A stretch of 64,000 bases of DNA, taken from NCBI RefSeq assembly GCF_963678635.1, contig NC_087062.1, positions 46,771,758 to 46,835,757 of the forward strand, given 5' to 3'. Below the pieces are notes generated by a model. The model did no database searches and was not told the DNA's origin. It saw only the letters and a program-made list of their open reading frames with translations. This DNA comes from Symsagittifera roscoffensis. Its lineage: Eukaryota > Xenacoelomorpha > Acoela > Convolutidae. How positions within the stretch are numbered: the stretch's first letter is position 1; every line of letters begins with the position of its first letter. This document shows positions 22,347-33,764 of the stretch, piece by piece. The translations under genes were made by a program, and so were the position numbers.

Positions 22347-25300
22347 TCAATGTTCCATCTCCTCCTCCTGCGACATTGACTCCGCACTTTCAGTCTCTGT
22401 GTCTTGCAACACGTCGGTATCTACTCTGATGCTGTTGGAGGCAGTTCTCCAACAACACTTCTGCTCTTCTACTCTTTTTTTTTACAACAAAGTAGAGGAT
22501 CAACGTTTGTTTCTCTGTTTCGGCAGAAGCTGTTGTGGAGGCACAACGTCACATTTCTCTCCAAGTCTTCCTTCAACATCTCTTCTATTTTTCTCCCGTC
22601 ACATTCACTTGTCCTAGAAGTCCTCTTCACTGCGGTGTTTACTGCATTCCGATGAGTCACAAAAGCTCGCTTGAAAGCTCCTACTCCACTGTCCAGCTGA
22701 TACGCATTGTACACTCTGCTGTGCGTCAACATATGCTTCTTGGCATACTCGAACAACCATGCAGTCATGTTGGCTCTGAACCATGGCATCAGTCGTCTTC
22801 TGGCCCATATCTTTTTCATTTCCATCGGAATGTTCAAGATTTTGCACGTTGTCTCAAAAAGATCTAAATCTTTTAGACAATCCAATTCCTGCAATTGCTC
22901 TTTCGTAAGCGTTTCTTGTCAATTGTTCTCTTTTACATGAGCTTCCAGCCATCGTATCGCCATCATAACTCCCACTATCACTATCGTTATGGGCTGTGAT
23001 GAATCTGGTAAACCCATGGAGAGCAGCTCTCCACAGTCCCAGATCATCACCAGATTACTACGCCCGGGATACCACCATGTTTGTAGCAAGCAATGACAGG
23101 GGAACTAATTATGTGTTGACATGATGCTCCTCGAATTATGTTTTCCCGAAGCCTCCAGTAGTGGTTCCACTTCCATCATCAATCGGTGGACCTCATCATT
23201 CTCATCTACAGCATTGTATTCTGTGACTATTGACGCTTTTTGCTTCTGTCTTTCAAAGTATCCCATGAACTTCTTCCCCAGTATCGATTTTAATTCTTTT
23301 TTGGTCCTCTCTGGAACTGCTGAGATCATTTTGCACAATAACTTATAAAATTTTTCTGACATTCTCGCTAGTCTTACGCATGTTGGCACTGAGAAGGCTT
23401 GATCCACGATCGTTCTCGTACTTTTCACATCCACCGCTACGACTTGCACTGGTTATCTGCTCTTGCACTTTGGAGCTAATGTTGATTCCACAAAATATCG
23501 CGCTCCCGTTGGTCTACGGTAGGTTTCACTGTGCCGGATGTTCAATTCCGCCTCGATCGCTTCTCTCCACTTTCCAATAAACTTTTGCTCGGTTTGCAAA
23601 ACTCCCGGAAACACTTCTACACTGATGGTCGTAACCATCTCATGCTTTTGTTCTAGATTCAAAAGTGACTCTAATGAACCAAACATGCTGTAGAAGCCTA
23701 GTGCAGTCACTAGATTCACCTCGGTTCCTCCATGGCAATCTGGAATCAATTCCGTTTCGGTTTTTGCTTTCATCACAATGTTACAAAACAATATCGTTAA
23801 TTGCTTGTGTTGTTTCTCCAGGGTCTTTACGCAATCCAGACCTCCACAGATGTGACCCTTCAGTCAGCAGACTTCCGCCAGACAGCTACCAGGTTTGACC
23901 CAGTCCTTTGGTCCCCAGCCAGGCAACTCTACTTTGTCTTCTCCGTTGCTCTTAGAGGCTGTCATCATCAAAGTGTAAATTATGTTCAGGTCACGCAAGT
24001 TACAGTCTGAATTCAATTCCCTCTGCACGTCTTGTGTTGCACGCAAAATCGAATCGGCGTTAGGACTCGGACACCAAGATGGTTTCATCAATTCCCACAC
24101 CACAATCAAACTCGTTCTTAGCAGTTCGTCCGAGAATCCCAATCCAAATTCCCACTCGGTTGTCAGATTTCGGCACTGAAGGCGCAGCCACCTTTTCTTC
24201 CAACACAAGTCCCAGCTTAGACTGCTGATTAGCAGCGCTTCTTATCGTTGCATTTCTTGACGTCCAGAATCTTAGCAACACTGCTTGCTCGTAATCAAAG
24301 AAGCAATCGCGTATGTCTTCATTAATGAAAGGGTTTTACGCCATCCCTACGATTCCGGATACGTAATTGTATGATTTTTTCCTGATCGGTCCACAGGATT
24401 CACTGGACTTCGGCAGTGCTCCCATAGATTCTTTTGTGAGCCTCATCTCTTTGTTAGAGAATCTCCTTACTTCATCAATCTTCTTCATCGGTTCTAGCTC
24501 CACAGGCTCCTTCATGTTCACTCGCATCGGCTTACTCTGATGGATACCCAGAAGAGCTAGTAAGAGCAAGGCTTTCGCTCGTTCATCGCCTTCTCTTAGC
24601 ATCTAGACACAAATAATGTTCATTGCTGGCACTGATATTTGTTCTATCTTGAATCGAATAAAATAGAGAGCGTCTCTCCGCTTCCTGCACGCTACTGCCG
24701 CTCCTTCTTGGGTTATTAGATCTCTCATACTCGTCACTAAGAAAACCTTCTCTCCCTTTGATATTTTTCTTTCTTCTGAATCATATTCCCCCGTGTCAGT
24801 CCCCGTGTCAGTCATGCACCAGGCGAACCTTAGTTGTAATTCTGTTCTCACATAGGTTATCGCTATCAGAGCATGTATCTTCGTAGTGGTTCTCATTTCT
24901 TCTTCGAAGTACCGTAACACTACTGCTCTCCATGGTAGGCTCACCAACTGCTCTATCGTCTCCGTTTGCATCTCATACGATACCAGAGTTCCGTACGCCT
25001 TCTGCTTCATGGTTGTGCCTTGCATCATCGGCTCTAAATAACCTTCCATATCACTTTTATTTTTCAGAGCAATTAAATGTCATCTAGCACAGTTTCTGTA
25101 TTCCATCATCTCCATGTATCCACCAGCGGGTTCATCAATCGATACAGTTTCCGACACTGTCGGTCGGATATATTCCACTGGGACTAGCTGTCCTACGACG
25201 CTTTTCTTTCCGTGATTCATGGGAGACGGTTTGAAATCTTTAAGGGTACTCTCTCCGCATTGGCTGAGTATTTCCATTTCTAACGTTGCTGCAGTCAGAG

Positions 25301-25958
25301 TGCGGTCACTCCTCTTGGTTTTATAACTGGCTGATATTAGTTCTGCCGTGAGAACGGATGGCACCATCGCTACGTCAGTCAACTTTCTGTCAGTGCCAGG
25401 CAATCGGTCATCAACCTGTCCCATGTCCATGGCTTCTTCGACGCGTTTTCTTTTTGGCTGAGTTAACAGCTTTCATCGAGATTTCGGAATCCACTTTTGT
25501 TTTTCCAGCTTTCCTCAATGTCACTTTGCTGCCCGGTTTCATTTTCATTCCACTAATCTTATCAATCACCATTTTTGATCGCATCGTTCCCTTTCGGGTT
25601 CTTGACAGATATACCACTTCTCGCTTGCCTTCTTGTGGCGTCATCTTTATAGGAGAGTTTTCCTCACTTTCATCAGTGGCCGAGTCGATCAGCAACTCGT
25701 TCAATCTCCCATCACACTCGTCGAGTTTGTCAAGCACTTCCCGCACTAGTGTTCTGATGAGACCTATTTTCAGAATAGACTGAGTCCCGTAGATCTGAAC
25801 TACTGTCCAGACTTCTTCCATGAAAAAACTCTGTCCATACTGCATCCCGTCCTATTCTCGTGGTCTTTATGATGAACTTCCCACTCTTCTTCGGGCAACG
25901 TTCCCAAGAAAGGTACTCTGGCAGTGCCTTCTATTCTTCTTCTCCTTAGTGATTCCAT
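22347..25958 (-). pseudogene. Copy B ORF3, unknown protein
   Basis: About 1,200 codons, the longest ORF3 in the window, broken into frames 25,845-25,411, 25,430-25,080, 25,049-24,603, 24,602-24,336, 24,208-23,864, 23,791-23,453, 23,449-23,105 and 22,894-22,469. It starts at ATG 25,958 (MESLRRRRIEGTARVPF). Features seen: a basic N-terminus, VVYLSRTRKGTMRSKMVIDK, a polar/basic middle, ELISASYKTKRSDRTLT, a hydrophobic ITIVIVGVMMAIRWL-type segment and a tryptophan-rich RRRLMPWFRANMTAWLFEYA motif near the end, followed by a Glu-rich tail ending EEEMEH. No envelope-like signal peptide or transmembrane anchor is evident. The function is unknown. Confidence 0.6.
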
Positions 25959-25960
25959 TA
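25956..25960 (-). promoter_or_regulatory. TAATG stop-start overlap at the ORF2/ORF3 border, copy B
   Basis: TAA (25,960-25,958) shares its last A with the ORF3 ATG (25,958-25,956). Copy A has TGATG at the same place. In B an upstream deletion has moved the ORF2 frame, so the TAA is no longer its actual stop. Confidence 0.55.
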
Positions 25961-25979
25961 AAAGTTTTTTTCGGCATTT

Positions 25980-27980
25980 TTAAAATTGCTCGGAGAGCTG
26001 CTCTCCGGCAAATGCAGGTTCATTTCCAGTGTGGAAGTTCCCTCGTTTGCCGTTTTCAAAGTCGCTGAGGAAGTTGAAGTCCAGGCTGAACATCACGCCT
26101 GTCGAAGCCTTGTCTTCCTCTTTCTCAGCCTGATTGGGATCCTGTTGCATAGGCTCTTCCGATTGATGTCTTCCTCCCTGCCCATCGTCTCGTCTTGGAT
26201 TTTTTCCTGAACTCGAGGGCTCTTGCTTTTCATCCCTTACTCCATCTGGAAAGTTCGGTACAACTAGTCTGCCAGCTGACTGATCTTCCCCCTCTCCGTG
26301 CATTACCTTGACTTCTCCACAGCCAAAGGGTGCTAGCATGGTTCTAGTTTGTAGTGTTCCGCCCACCATTACCTCTGGTTTTACAATCGTCAAGATTAGT
26401 GAGGCGTCTTGTAAGTCCGCCTTGCCTCTCATGACCATTGGCGCCAGATCCAGTTTCGCCCATTCCTCGTCAAATCGTCCAGGCTTCGGAGTTGCTGCAT
26501 TATTCATCCGTCTCCTCGTTGTTTCATGCGTGTAGGCCAACTGCGTATACTGCAGCACTGCGGCGTATCTACCCACGAAGCACGGGTCGATCATCTCGGA
26601 GAATTTCGCTACCCTCCTTTTGTTAATTTCGAAGGCTCTCAACATGGGGTTTGTACTACGGAGTCTGCTCCGATCAACATCATTCTAATTCAAGGAAATT
26701 CAGGGATCTCTTCTGGCAGTTTCTTGTAGTCACCCCAGTCTTTTGTTTTTCCTCTCAATTTGTGATATGCTGCAGTCTGTCGAGGAATTCTTGTAATTTC
26801 GCCGTTCGACTTATTGTAGGGCCTTAGATTCTAGAGCTTCGGGAATACCTCGATGTGCCCTCCACCCACTTCTCCCATCCTATCACGAAGTGATCATCAA
26901 AATTTATGACGGTCATCTCCGGCTCTGATATCTTCGCGAATAACAAGTCCTCACTCATTATCTGTCATAGGGCGTGCTGTTCACACCAGTTAAGTGCACT
27001 TCCGTCCACTGCTGATATGAGGTTCAGGTGCAACACCGACCTCCTGTACGCCTCCACCTTAACGTCAGGGAACGCAAACGTGACTGCCGGACCGTATCCG
27101 GTACTGTCACGAACTCCGTGGCTCCTCTGATCAATGCTCAAGGATCGGTCCTCATGGCCAAGCTCAGGTCAGTTAACAGGGGCATGCCCCCCAGCATGAC
27201 GTCGCATGTCTTCTTCCTTTTGAATTGTCTCATCCTCTCCTGTTCCAAAGAGATTCTGCTGCTGGATGTATTCGATAAGAGTATGTCACAGATTTCTTTT
27301 CTTGGTCCAGAAATCAGTGGGTCGCTTCACGTCAAACCTCCTCTCGTTCTCTCTCATCTGCTCCGTGTAGCGTGTCAAATTCATCAATCCTCCCAAGTTC
27401 CCGTGCGTTATCGCAATCAGCGTCAGAAGTCCATCTAGTCGCAAATTCAGCACTCCTTTGGTGAGCAGTATCACTGGTCCTCTCACGAAGTTCTCCGCTC
27501 CAAACGTCACAGACAGGGCTAGTATTTCCACGATCGATACTTCTACGACTGCTTGGAGGAACTGTTTAATCAGGTATCGAGAAAGCGATGGGTAAATTTT
27601 CGCTTGGAAGGACGCGGTCCATCCGGCTCCCAACCCTTCCAGCATGCTGTCAGTCCGGTCAAAGCCTTCCTCTCCCTTAACATTCTGTGCCAGAAAGCTT
27701 CCAGGGTAACTTGGCACACTCTGTTTACAAACTCGGCTGACTTCTCTTCAGCATTTTTGGCCAGGTTTACCTCTTTCACCAGGTAGTCATGGATCTTCCT
27801 GATCATCACTGGACTTCGCTCGAAAGCGTCCGTGCCCAGTGCGGCTACTCGAGGGGTCAAGTGCAGCCACTTGATAGCATCTGTTTCGTTCTCAAGACCA
27901 TCGCTTCCAAGTGAGCTCTCGTCTCCTTGGAAATCTTCCTTCTTTCTCCTTCCTATTTGATTTCCATTCCTCGGACTCAT
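25980..27980 (-). pseudogene. Copy B ORF2: helical C-terminal region
   Basis: Frames 27,980-27,570, 27,717-27,286 and 26,645-25,980, with a stop-rich gap between 26,645 and 27,286. Conserved blocks: LKWLHLTPRVAALGTDAFERSPVM, GPVILLTKGVLNLRLDGLLTL, FVGRYAAVLQYTQLAYTHE, TPKPGRFDEEWAKLDLAPM and a polar, Gln/Glu-rich tail (HQSEEPMQQDPNQAEKEEDK). No recognised domain. A deletion near 26,030 shortens the end relative to copy A. Confidence 0.65.
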
Positions 27981-28816
27981 AGGTCGTTAGACATCGCTAC
28001 TATTACTCGATGGTCATCGTCAATTCCTGGTTTCAGTTTAAGTTGTAGGCTGAAGTTGGACAGTTCCAACCCCAGTACTTCGTCTAACACTAACACGGGT
28101 AGTGAATGGTCTTTAAATCTTCGCATCGCATTCGAGATGCCAGCCCACACCGCAGATAACTCCGCCCTAAGTGGTCTTAAGTTATCCATCTCTATTCCGC
28201 GATTTCGGGCAGATATGATCACATCATATTTCCCTTCCGAGAGCAACGCCTCCATCGCGTATACAAACTTCAGTCCATCCGGGAGATGTGCATATGCCGG
28301 AGACAGTGCAAACACAGCTCTCGGTGTTATCTTGGTGAAGGCACCTTCTTTCAGCGTGTCCATTACTTCACCCATCGACTCGAGGATATCCTTTATCGCT
28401 GGCCATACTGCGTCTTCGGCCGTTGACGGTTCTCTGAGTCTGTTCAGGAAACCCCTACTGTGTAGATGGTCGTTTATGCCGGCAAAGACGATCGTGATCG
28501 GGTTCATTTCCGTCTGTCGTTGAACCCCCATCACCGTGGTGATCCAAGATGTTCTCAGGTTTTGGAGAACTCTCACCAAACTGTCACCCAGTATCAAATG
28601 AGATGTCCCAAGCGGCGGTTGTTGCATGTTTATCGCCGGACTCCAAGTCGATCGATTAAAGCAGGCTCGCGGATCAGCATCCGAAACTCCTGTGAAGTTA
28701 TTCTTCACTTGGTTGATCTTCTGCACGTCAAACACTCGGGACACTTTCTCCATTGGCGATTCTCTTATTTTCCTCTCAGGGGCTCTAGGTCTTTGCTGGT
28801 AACGTGACACTGTCAA
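27977..28816 (-). pseudogene. Copy B ORF2: SGNH block I fused in frame to the second SGNH-like region
   Basis: 279 open codons. SGNH block I is intact (LILGDSLVRVL; GDS at 28,588-28,580). At about 28,530 the sequence jumps in frame from WITTVMG to VQRQTEMNP of the second SGNH-like region (FAGINDHLHSRG, FALSPAYAHLPDG, YDVIISARN). Roughly 1.2 kb, including the first domain's GTNN and DGIH motifs and the Arg/Ser linker, are missing. The shared bases GTGATGGGG at the join suggest recombination at a short homology. Confidence 0.7.
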
Positions 28817-28874
28817 CTCCCGTTTTCTTTATCGTTTCTCGGGAGAGTTCCACGCTGCCAGTGTCGTCTAATCT

Positions 28875-29849
28875 TTAATAGAGTGCAGTCACCCCGGAAC
28901 CTGGCGCACTCCTATTAGCGACTAGCCGTCCAGCTGTTTCTATCAATTTTCTCACTGTTTGCTCCACGACTGGGTTATCCAGGGTATCACTTGGGTCCGG
29001 GATAGTTACTCTTACTGTCGTAGTCGCGGGTCGCATCTCCGTCGTCTGACTTAGTTCGCGAGGCGTCAGGAGCTCCATCTGGGACTGCCCACGAGAAATA
29101 TTCCTTGCAGGTATCACTTTTTCCACTGCCGTCAAAAACACCAGACGTTCCGATTGCTCTTTATATTCTTGCCTCAAGCGTTTTATTTCCTGACCCGGTT
29201 TCTTGGTGCAATTTTCAAACAGTTTCTTCCACATATCCCTGACTTCTTCTACACTGAGCATAGTCTTCGTCACTTGATATATCTCCCTTCTGTTCTTCTC
29301 CAGTTCTTCTATCGTTCTGTTGAGGTCTTGCATCTTTTCGTTTGTCTGAACTTCTTCTTCCACTCTCGCCCTCTTTGGTGGCACAGCTGCTCTCATTTGA
29401 GAGCTAGACGAGGCAGCCTCGCTGTTCATCTCCAGATGCATTCTCCTCAGACCAGGCCTAGGCTTGGTTGGCAGAGGCATCTCATCTGGTTGGTAGGTCC
29501 TGGAACTTCCCAATCCAGGTTCGTTCAACATGTCACTTCCTGAGAGAGCCCCGTTTCTCCACCTCATTACCCTCATCTTTCGGCGGTCTAGTACTCCTCT
29601 TTCTCCATATGCGGCCATCAATAAGACTTCCGTGGGGCGGTTCCTACAGTTATCATGTCCTAAGATGTTTATCAAGGCGACCAGCAACATGACTACTTCT
29701 GGGTTCTCCAGGGCGAAGTCTCGATCCATCAGCCGACGATAGATCGCATCTATCATCGGTCCAACATATGCGTCCGCTAGGTCCATCAATTCATTCAAAT
29801 CGAAGTTGTCCATTTCGTTAAATTCGCTTTGATTATCAGTTTGTGTCAA
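28875..29849 (-). CDS. Copy B ORF2, N-terminal 324 codons
   Basis: The best-preserved ORF2 N-terminus, uninterrupted for 324 codons. The conserved start is MDNFDLNEL (29,813); an upstream in-frame ATG at 29,849 adds 12 residues. Domains: helical 1-120 with VMRWRNG, a Pro-rich loop, the basic patch PPKRARVEEE (about residue 165), a coiled coil (EELEKNRREIYQVTK; KRLRQEYKEQ), then PMELLTPRELSQ-like and TIPDPSDTL motifs and a helix VEQTVRKLIETAGRLV. It ends at a TAA after GVTALY where A and C read GVTAPYG, so this is a point lesion. The overall shape suggests a self-associating structural or nucleic-acid-binding protein, but that is inference. Confidence 0.72.
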   Translation of the reverse strand: MTQTDNQSEFNEMDNFDLNELMDLADAYVGPMIDAIYRRLMDRDFALENPEVVMLLVALINILGHDNCRNRPTEVLLMAAYGERGVLDRRKMRVMRWRNGALSGSDMLNEPGLGSSRTYQPDEMPLPTKPRPGLRRMHLEMNSEAASSSSQMRAAVPPKRARVEEEVQTNEKMQDLNRTIEELEKNRREIYQVTKTMLSVEEVRDMWKKLFENCTKKPGQEIKRLRQEYKEQSERLVFLTAVEKVIPARNISRGQSQMELLTPRELSQTTEMRPATTTVRVTIPDPSDTLDNPVVEQTVRKLIETAGRLVANRSAPGSGVTALY

Positions 29850-30269
29850 TTGAAATCTGATGAATGATTAAACGATCAATCAAGATCTAGAAAAGAGGTC
29901 ACGAATATCATAGTTGTCAGCTTTACTCGAGTTTTTTATTAAAATTTATTTAAAACAGTCAGATAAAAAGCTTTTGATCGTCAAGTTTATTTAAATCAGT
30001 TTATTGCTAAAATTTTGGAATTGAATGGACAGTCCAAACTTTGGATCTATTCCTGAGATTGTCATTCGGTTATTCATGGTCACTAATCCCTTCTTACCCA
30101 GGGTCTTAATAACATAACACATAGCATAATATAACACACATTTCACACACAACACACATTTAGTATGACGCCTTCATGCATGCAACCTAAACTCAGCCTA
30201 TACTTAAATAATATTTCTTGTGTAAGTATACTTGTAAATTAATATCAGAAAAGAAAAGATTACGTGAAT
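29850..30269 (-). other. Copy B non-coding gap between ORF1 and ORF2
   Basis: About 370 bp match copy A (7,845-8,205) with only about five differences, far closer than the flanking coding regions. It contains AT-rich runs, an ACACACA-type stretch at about 30,135-30,165 and CAGCCTATACTTAAATAAT. No open frame. Confidence 0.6.
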
Positions 30270-30518
30270 CAGTGTAATCCTGGTCTTTGCTTCCAAAAAA
30301 ATTCTATATTTTTATATTCTCTCTAAAAATCCGCTGCTAACGCTGTCCTGGAATTCATGTCCGCTGTGATCGCTATCGCACATGTTCTATTTGTAAGTAC
30401 AAAATCGCTATCTGTCAATATTATGCTACTTGATTACTCATTCGACAAGTTAAAATATGATTCAACTACTCACCCTATGTCCGGTTACTTAGGGTCCTCG
30501 CCTGTTTCTGCTTCTAGA
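30270..30518 (-). pseudogene. Copy B macro-module remnant
   Basis: Only the N-terminal third remains: RVVESYFNL-like, TCAIAITADMNS, ALAADF, then a stop and EFFWKQRPG, where a deletion joins it to the non-coding gap. The core ADP-ribose-site half is gone. Confidence 0.6.
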
Positions 30519-31180
30519 TCACCTGTCTCTCTTGCTTTTCTTAATTTTTTTATTTATTAATTTTTCAGTGTGGGTAAGTCCTACCTCCACTCCCCGGACA
30601 AGAAAATCCTTCGACATCCACGTCGATCGCATACCAGATATTAAATCAAGGTTGGATGCAGGAATGAATAATTGCCCTTCCTGGGCAGCCCATGAAAGAT
30701 CATCCTTTTCGGTTTTTATGTATTTCATGCTCTCACGGTCTACATCTTGAATCGCGACACTGGTCTCCTTTGGGTCCGACGTCATTTCGTTCAGCCATTC
30801 CAAGACACGCAGATTCGTCAAGTCTTGTTCGTAAGATTGCTGTTGCTCGTCGTCGAATTCTACCTCGGGTTAAGACCGGTCATCGATCCACTCCTCGTCG
30901 CGGTCGTCGACTATGTCGATGTCTTGCGACACGGTTATTTCTTCTAGGCCTGCCAATTTTTCCACTTCAGATCTATAAAAATCTTCTTCAGATCTATTCT
31001 GTCCACTACGAAGTCATCTCTGTAAGGATTGTATTTCTTCGTGAGTCTTGTCCCGTCACTTTGTCGAGTCTGTATCATAAACGGAAGATCTGGTTCGAAG
31101 TTTTTTAGGACCTCCATCTGTTCGGGGTCATGCCAATTGTCTTCTGCGTAGGGTAAGAATTCTTCAACCGCTTCAATCAC
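30519..31180 (-). pseudogene. Copy B acidic linker with extra segment
   Basis: The Asp/Glu-rich tail (EEFLPYAEDNWHDPEQ, DLKKIFIDL) is followed, after NEMTSDPKE, by about 80 residues not present in copy C (VAIQDVDRESMKYIKTEK, FIPASNLDLISGM, LVRGVEVGLTH). The extra part has strand-like stretches but no recognised domain. It is either an ancestral piece lost in C or an insertion in B. Confidence 0.6.
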
Positions 31181-31354
31181 CTCGTTGGGATCCTGGTCCA
31201 GTGGTAGACTTGATCCTTCCTCTACTACCTCACCCCATCATTCTTTCCCCTGGTTCCCTTCTCATTGACCTCACAGGCAGGGTCCATCATCAGATAATCC
31301 CCTTCTTCCATGTCTGCAGGTATACACCCGTCTTCCGTCAACGGGTTGTGTGGC

Positions 31355-32220
31355 TTAGTGTTTTCGTAGTGAGCGGCTCGGCCGGTACTCAGTATGTAAA
31401 AACGTCCCTCTTGGTGCAGTTCTGTAATCATGAAGGGTCCCCACCACTCCTGTAGGAGCTTTCTCGTTCCTTTCGGTGGTATAACATTTTGAAATACCCA
31501 TACGTAGTCTCCTACCGAGTAAGCTTTTGCACCAGCTGATTTTATCGAATATTTTCCTCTGCATTACCTGTGCCTGCTGAGTGTTGCATCTACACAAGTC
31601 GTTTAGTTCTTGTTGACGTCTAATCACATCCCTTACGTAGACTTGTGGCGATGTTTTCTTCCCCTCATACTCTGGGTAGAAGAAAGTCAAGGGCAAAGAC
31701 TTCTCGTGTCTGGTTAACATCATGTGTGGACTAACTCCGGTGGTGGAGTGTTGCGTGCTGTTGTAAGCTCCCATTACCTGTGGAAGGTATCTGTCCCAAT
31801 CGGTCATGTACCTGGAACAATATATCCTCAGCATCGACACCAACGTCCGATTTTGCCATTCGTCTGGGGATGGTATGTCGTGGAGTGAGCTTGAAATACC
31901 TGTGAGCCTCTCATGAGATCTTTCGTAAGTTCTCCCACGAAAGATGTTCCGTTATCCGATTGAAACGTCATCGGACAACCATGTCTCGCTATCCACGTAT
32001 TTATTAGATGATCGCACTTCTCTTCTGTTGAGGCATATATGTAGGGCACGGCTTCTGCATGCTTCGTGAAGTGGTCTATCATGACCAAGACCTGATTATA
32101 GCCACTGTCTGTCATACATATTTTCTGGTGGTCAATCTGCACCATCTCGTTGAATTCAGATGACTCGATCGACTGCAAGGGAAATCGCAATTTCCTTGGA
32201 TCCTTGAACTGTTCTCGCAT
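31355..32220 (-). pseudogene. int: Copy B integrase
   Basis: The core has VQIDHQ and SDNGT, so both Asp residues are present. A short deletion after HPQTNG removes the catalytic Glu (LVER in copy C), and a deletion of about 30 nt at 32,213 removes the CxxC of the zinc domain. The C-terminal part (31,843-31,355) keeps YNSTQHSTTGVSP and an intact EWWGPFM GPF module in another frame. The enzyme would be inactive. Confidence 0.85.
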
Positions 32221-32440
32221 GCCTTTTTCATTCCAGGCCGCTCAAAGCGCTTCAGGATCCTCTGGTATATTTTGTCGATTCACTGATGGCCCATCTGATC
32301 ATGCAACCTGAATAAAAGTTCTGTCTGATAGAGTTGCGGCATAATCGCGTTGTATTTGTACAGGACTTTGTCTTCTTCTCTTCTCTTACAAGCCACGATC
32401 CCGTCCTTGTTCAGATATAACCTTCCCTCTTTTGCATAAA

Positions 32441-33707
32441 TTACTGTCTCAGAATACGGTAACTGTCTTCCTCCAGGTCACCTTTGTCTGGTGTTCCATT
32501 TTCGATGCACCTTTTTAAGTTACTCGTCATGCGGTCATTTCTTTGTGCTTCTAGCAGGTCTGACAGTCTGTATCTCGCCTTCAAGTACGACTTCATGACC
32601 CTCGAATGACTGTTTGTTTCATCGGGCTGATGTGTGTCGTTTTCCATCTTCACGCACCAAACTTTCACCAATGGCTCTGTTTCTTGTCTGAAGGGTTGAA
32701 GATCAGTCCTGACCACTTTTTTCCGCGGCAAAAAACTCATCAACCGTTTCGATACCGCAATTGTTTCTAGATCATCCGCTGCGTTGTCAGAAACTATTTC
32801 GCTACGTAGCAGGTAGCGATCACTGTCAGGGTCTTGATATACCTCTCTGTCCAGGTCTCTTGCTGGAGTCTCCACTAGCAACGTGTGGATCGCTAGCTCT
32901 GACAATTCTGATCCTGTGCTCGAGTTCCTGTTTGAGTAAGTATCAGTTCCTGAATTCCTCGAGTTGTCATCAACGGAAGAATCTGTCTCTGAGCATGTTT
33001 CCTCTTAGGGATCGGTTTTATGCGCTCTGCTCATCCGCTGAACTCCCCGGACATGATTTTATCATCCAGGTCCTGTTCCTCACCATGAACATTTTCCTCT
33101 ACACCTGACTCCACGGACTTACTTTCTTGTCCCGGGTCTTATTGATAAACTCGCCTGTTCCTATCAACGACCTTCTCCCCGGACAAATTTCTTGCCCCAG
33201 ATTTTGTTCAACCTTTTGGCCTTTCTGATCCTGATCCTCAAAGGTGACGGTTTTCCTTTGTGTCCCTTTCACCTGTTCTTTTCGTTTGTATGATGTGCTT
33301 GTCAAGACGTTTTGGAGTATCGAGGAAACTATTTGCTGAACTATTGTCCTACAATACCTTTCATTTTCCTTGTGTTGACATCTTGATGGCTTTATCTTTA
33401 TTTTCTCACTGACTGTTAGCGATGCCATGGCTGCTGCCTATTCGGGGTCATCTCTAGTCACTTCTCTCTTCAACATTTCACCCAGCATCTGCATCACTTG
33501 CAGAGTGACCTGAACCGTTTTATCCAGCAATGAGAGGCTGTTAATGTTAATACGAGAGAGTTTCTGTTGGACCAGGTTCGAACGTAGCAACAGATCCAAA
33601 GGCACCGGGTCCTTCGTTGATAAAATCTTTATTTCCGCTGCCTTTTCCACCGGTAACTCGGGGTGTCCCGTAATTCCATGTCCAGATTTTTCCAACCATC
33701 TCGTCAA
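32441..33707 (-). pseudogene. Copy B region between RNase H and integrase
   Basis: Three pieces (33,707-33,438, 33,428-33,099, 32,905-32,441). The first two are polar linker with a leucine-rich segment (LLLRSNLVQQKL) and KRKEQVKGTQRKTVTF. The third is the integrase N-terminal extension (IHTLLVETPARDLDREVY). No catalytic motif. Confidence 0.65.
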
Positions 33708-33764
33708 GGGAAGCGCCTTATAAATTTCTTTATTCAGAAAGGAGAACCCTTCCTTGATTTCCGC

